Below are positions 56,579 through 56,681 of a stretch of DNA of 56,681 nt, piece by piece. The stretch is taken from positions 1 through 56,681 of the forward strand of contig JAJZJC010000008.1 of NCBI GenBank assembly GCA_021810205.1, given 5' to 3'. The notes under the pieces were generated by a model. That model was not told where the DNA came from. It searched no databases and saw only the letters and a list, made by a program, of their open reading frames with translations. The translations under genes were made by a program, and so were the position numbers. Each line of letters opens with the position of its first letter. The first letter of the stretch is position 1. The stretch comes from Actinomycetes bacterium. Its GTDB lineage: Bacteria; Actinomycetota; Acidimicrobiia; Acidimicrobiales; RAAP-2.

Positions 56579-56681
56579 TCGATGGAGAGTTTGATCCTGG
56601 CTCAGGACGAACGCTGGCGGCGTGCTTAATACATGCAAGTCGAACGAGGTCCATCCGGTGGCAACACCGGTGAAGACCTAG
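56579..56681 (+). rRNA. rrs: 16S ribosomal RNA, 5' end (partial)
   Basis: The universal 27F priming site AGAGTTTGATCCTGGCTCAG is at 56,586-56,605, equivalent to E. coli positions 8-27, so the mature 5' end is near 56,579. It is followed by GACGAACGCTGGCGGCGTGC and TTAATACATGCAAGTCGAACG, then the first variable helix. The gene continues past the window. Confidence 0.98.

Noticed and set aside
56405-56629. 74-codon ORF running into the 16S gene
   Set aside because: It lies in the rRNA leader and the 16S 5' end; it is a chance frame.

Overview
This 56.7 kb window is gene-dense, very GC-rich bacterial chromosome made almost entirely of core metabolism and translation genes. Gene content points to an actinobacterium, probably the class Acidimicrobiia: an mIHF-type integration host factor (mihF) upstream of gmk-rpoZ-coaBC-metK-priA, a PriA without helicase motifs, a PyrR-controlled pyr operon, actinobacterial gene orders (aroC-K-B-Q-pepQ-efp-nusB; DUF1844 beside infC; argCJBD-RGH), and many leaderless genes. 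The class-level placement is inference. The window ends in the first ~100 nt of a 16S rRNA gene, which is what could settle it. No mobile element, phage, CRISPR array or tRNA gene was seen.

Layout. 1-5,071: 3' truncated thioredoxin-fold (DUF255) gene, an SDR gene, then a menaquinone cluster menE(-), menB-menA(+), menH(-), menD(+; to 6,771). 6,800-11,226: tyrS with two downstream genes of unclear role, three small or Cys-containing genes, and an Nfu-type Fe-S carrier. 11,292-16,788: shikimate genes aroC-aroK-aroB-aroQ, then pepQ, efp, nusB. 16,811-25,608: complete UMP operon pyrR-pyrB-pyrC-carA-carB-pyrD-pyrF behind a recognisable PyrR RNA-binding loop. 25,632-32,435: mihF-gmk-rpoZ-coaBC-metK-priA, then def and fmt. 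32,460-37,000: rpe, ribD-ribBA-ribH (no riboflavin synthase), hisG, a small cold-shock-like gene. 36,997-43,050: DUF1844 gene (-), infC-rpmI-rplT, a SpoU methyltransferase, pheS-pheT. 43,061-51,049: ArgR-controlled argC-J-B-D-R-G-H (no argF) plus a 3-methyladenine glycosylase. 51,046-55,806: alanine dehydrogenase and aldehyde dehydrogenase divergent from an Lrp regulator and an amine:pyruvate aminotransferase, read here as a pyruvate/alanine-cycling amine degradation module. Then an Smr-domain gene, the rRNA promoter and leader, and the 16S start.

The clearest unusual signals concern gene expression. (1) At least 15 genes have a TAnnnT hexamer ending 6-8 nt before an ATG/GTG, the signature of leaderless transcription. 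At menE/menB one 7-bp element, TAGGTTA, can serve as the -10 in both directions, with both start codons exactly 8 nt away. (2) Three genes (gmk, priA, the SpoU methyltransferase) appear to start at CTG inside a CTGA stop/start overlap, completing the NTGA set used throughout the window. (3) infC has no canonical start downstream of its likely promoter and seems to start at ATA. No wholly new defence or mobile system was found.
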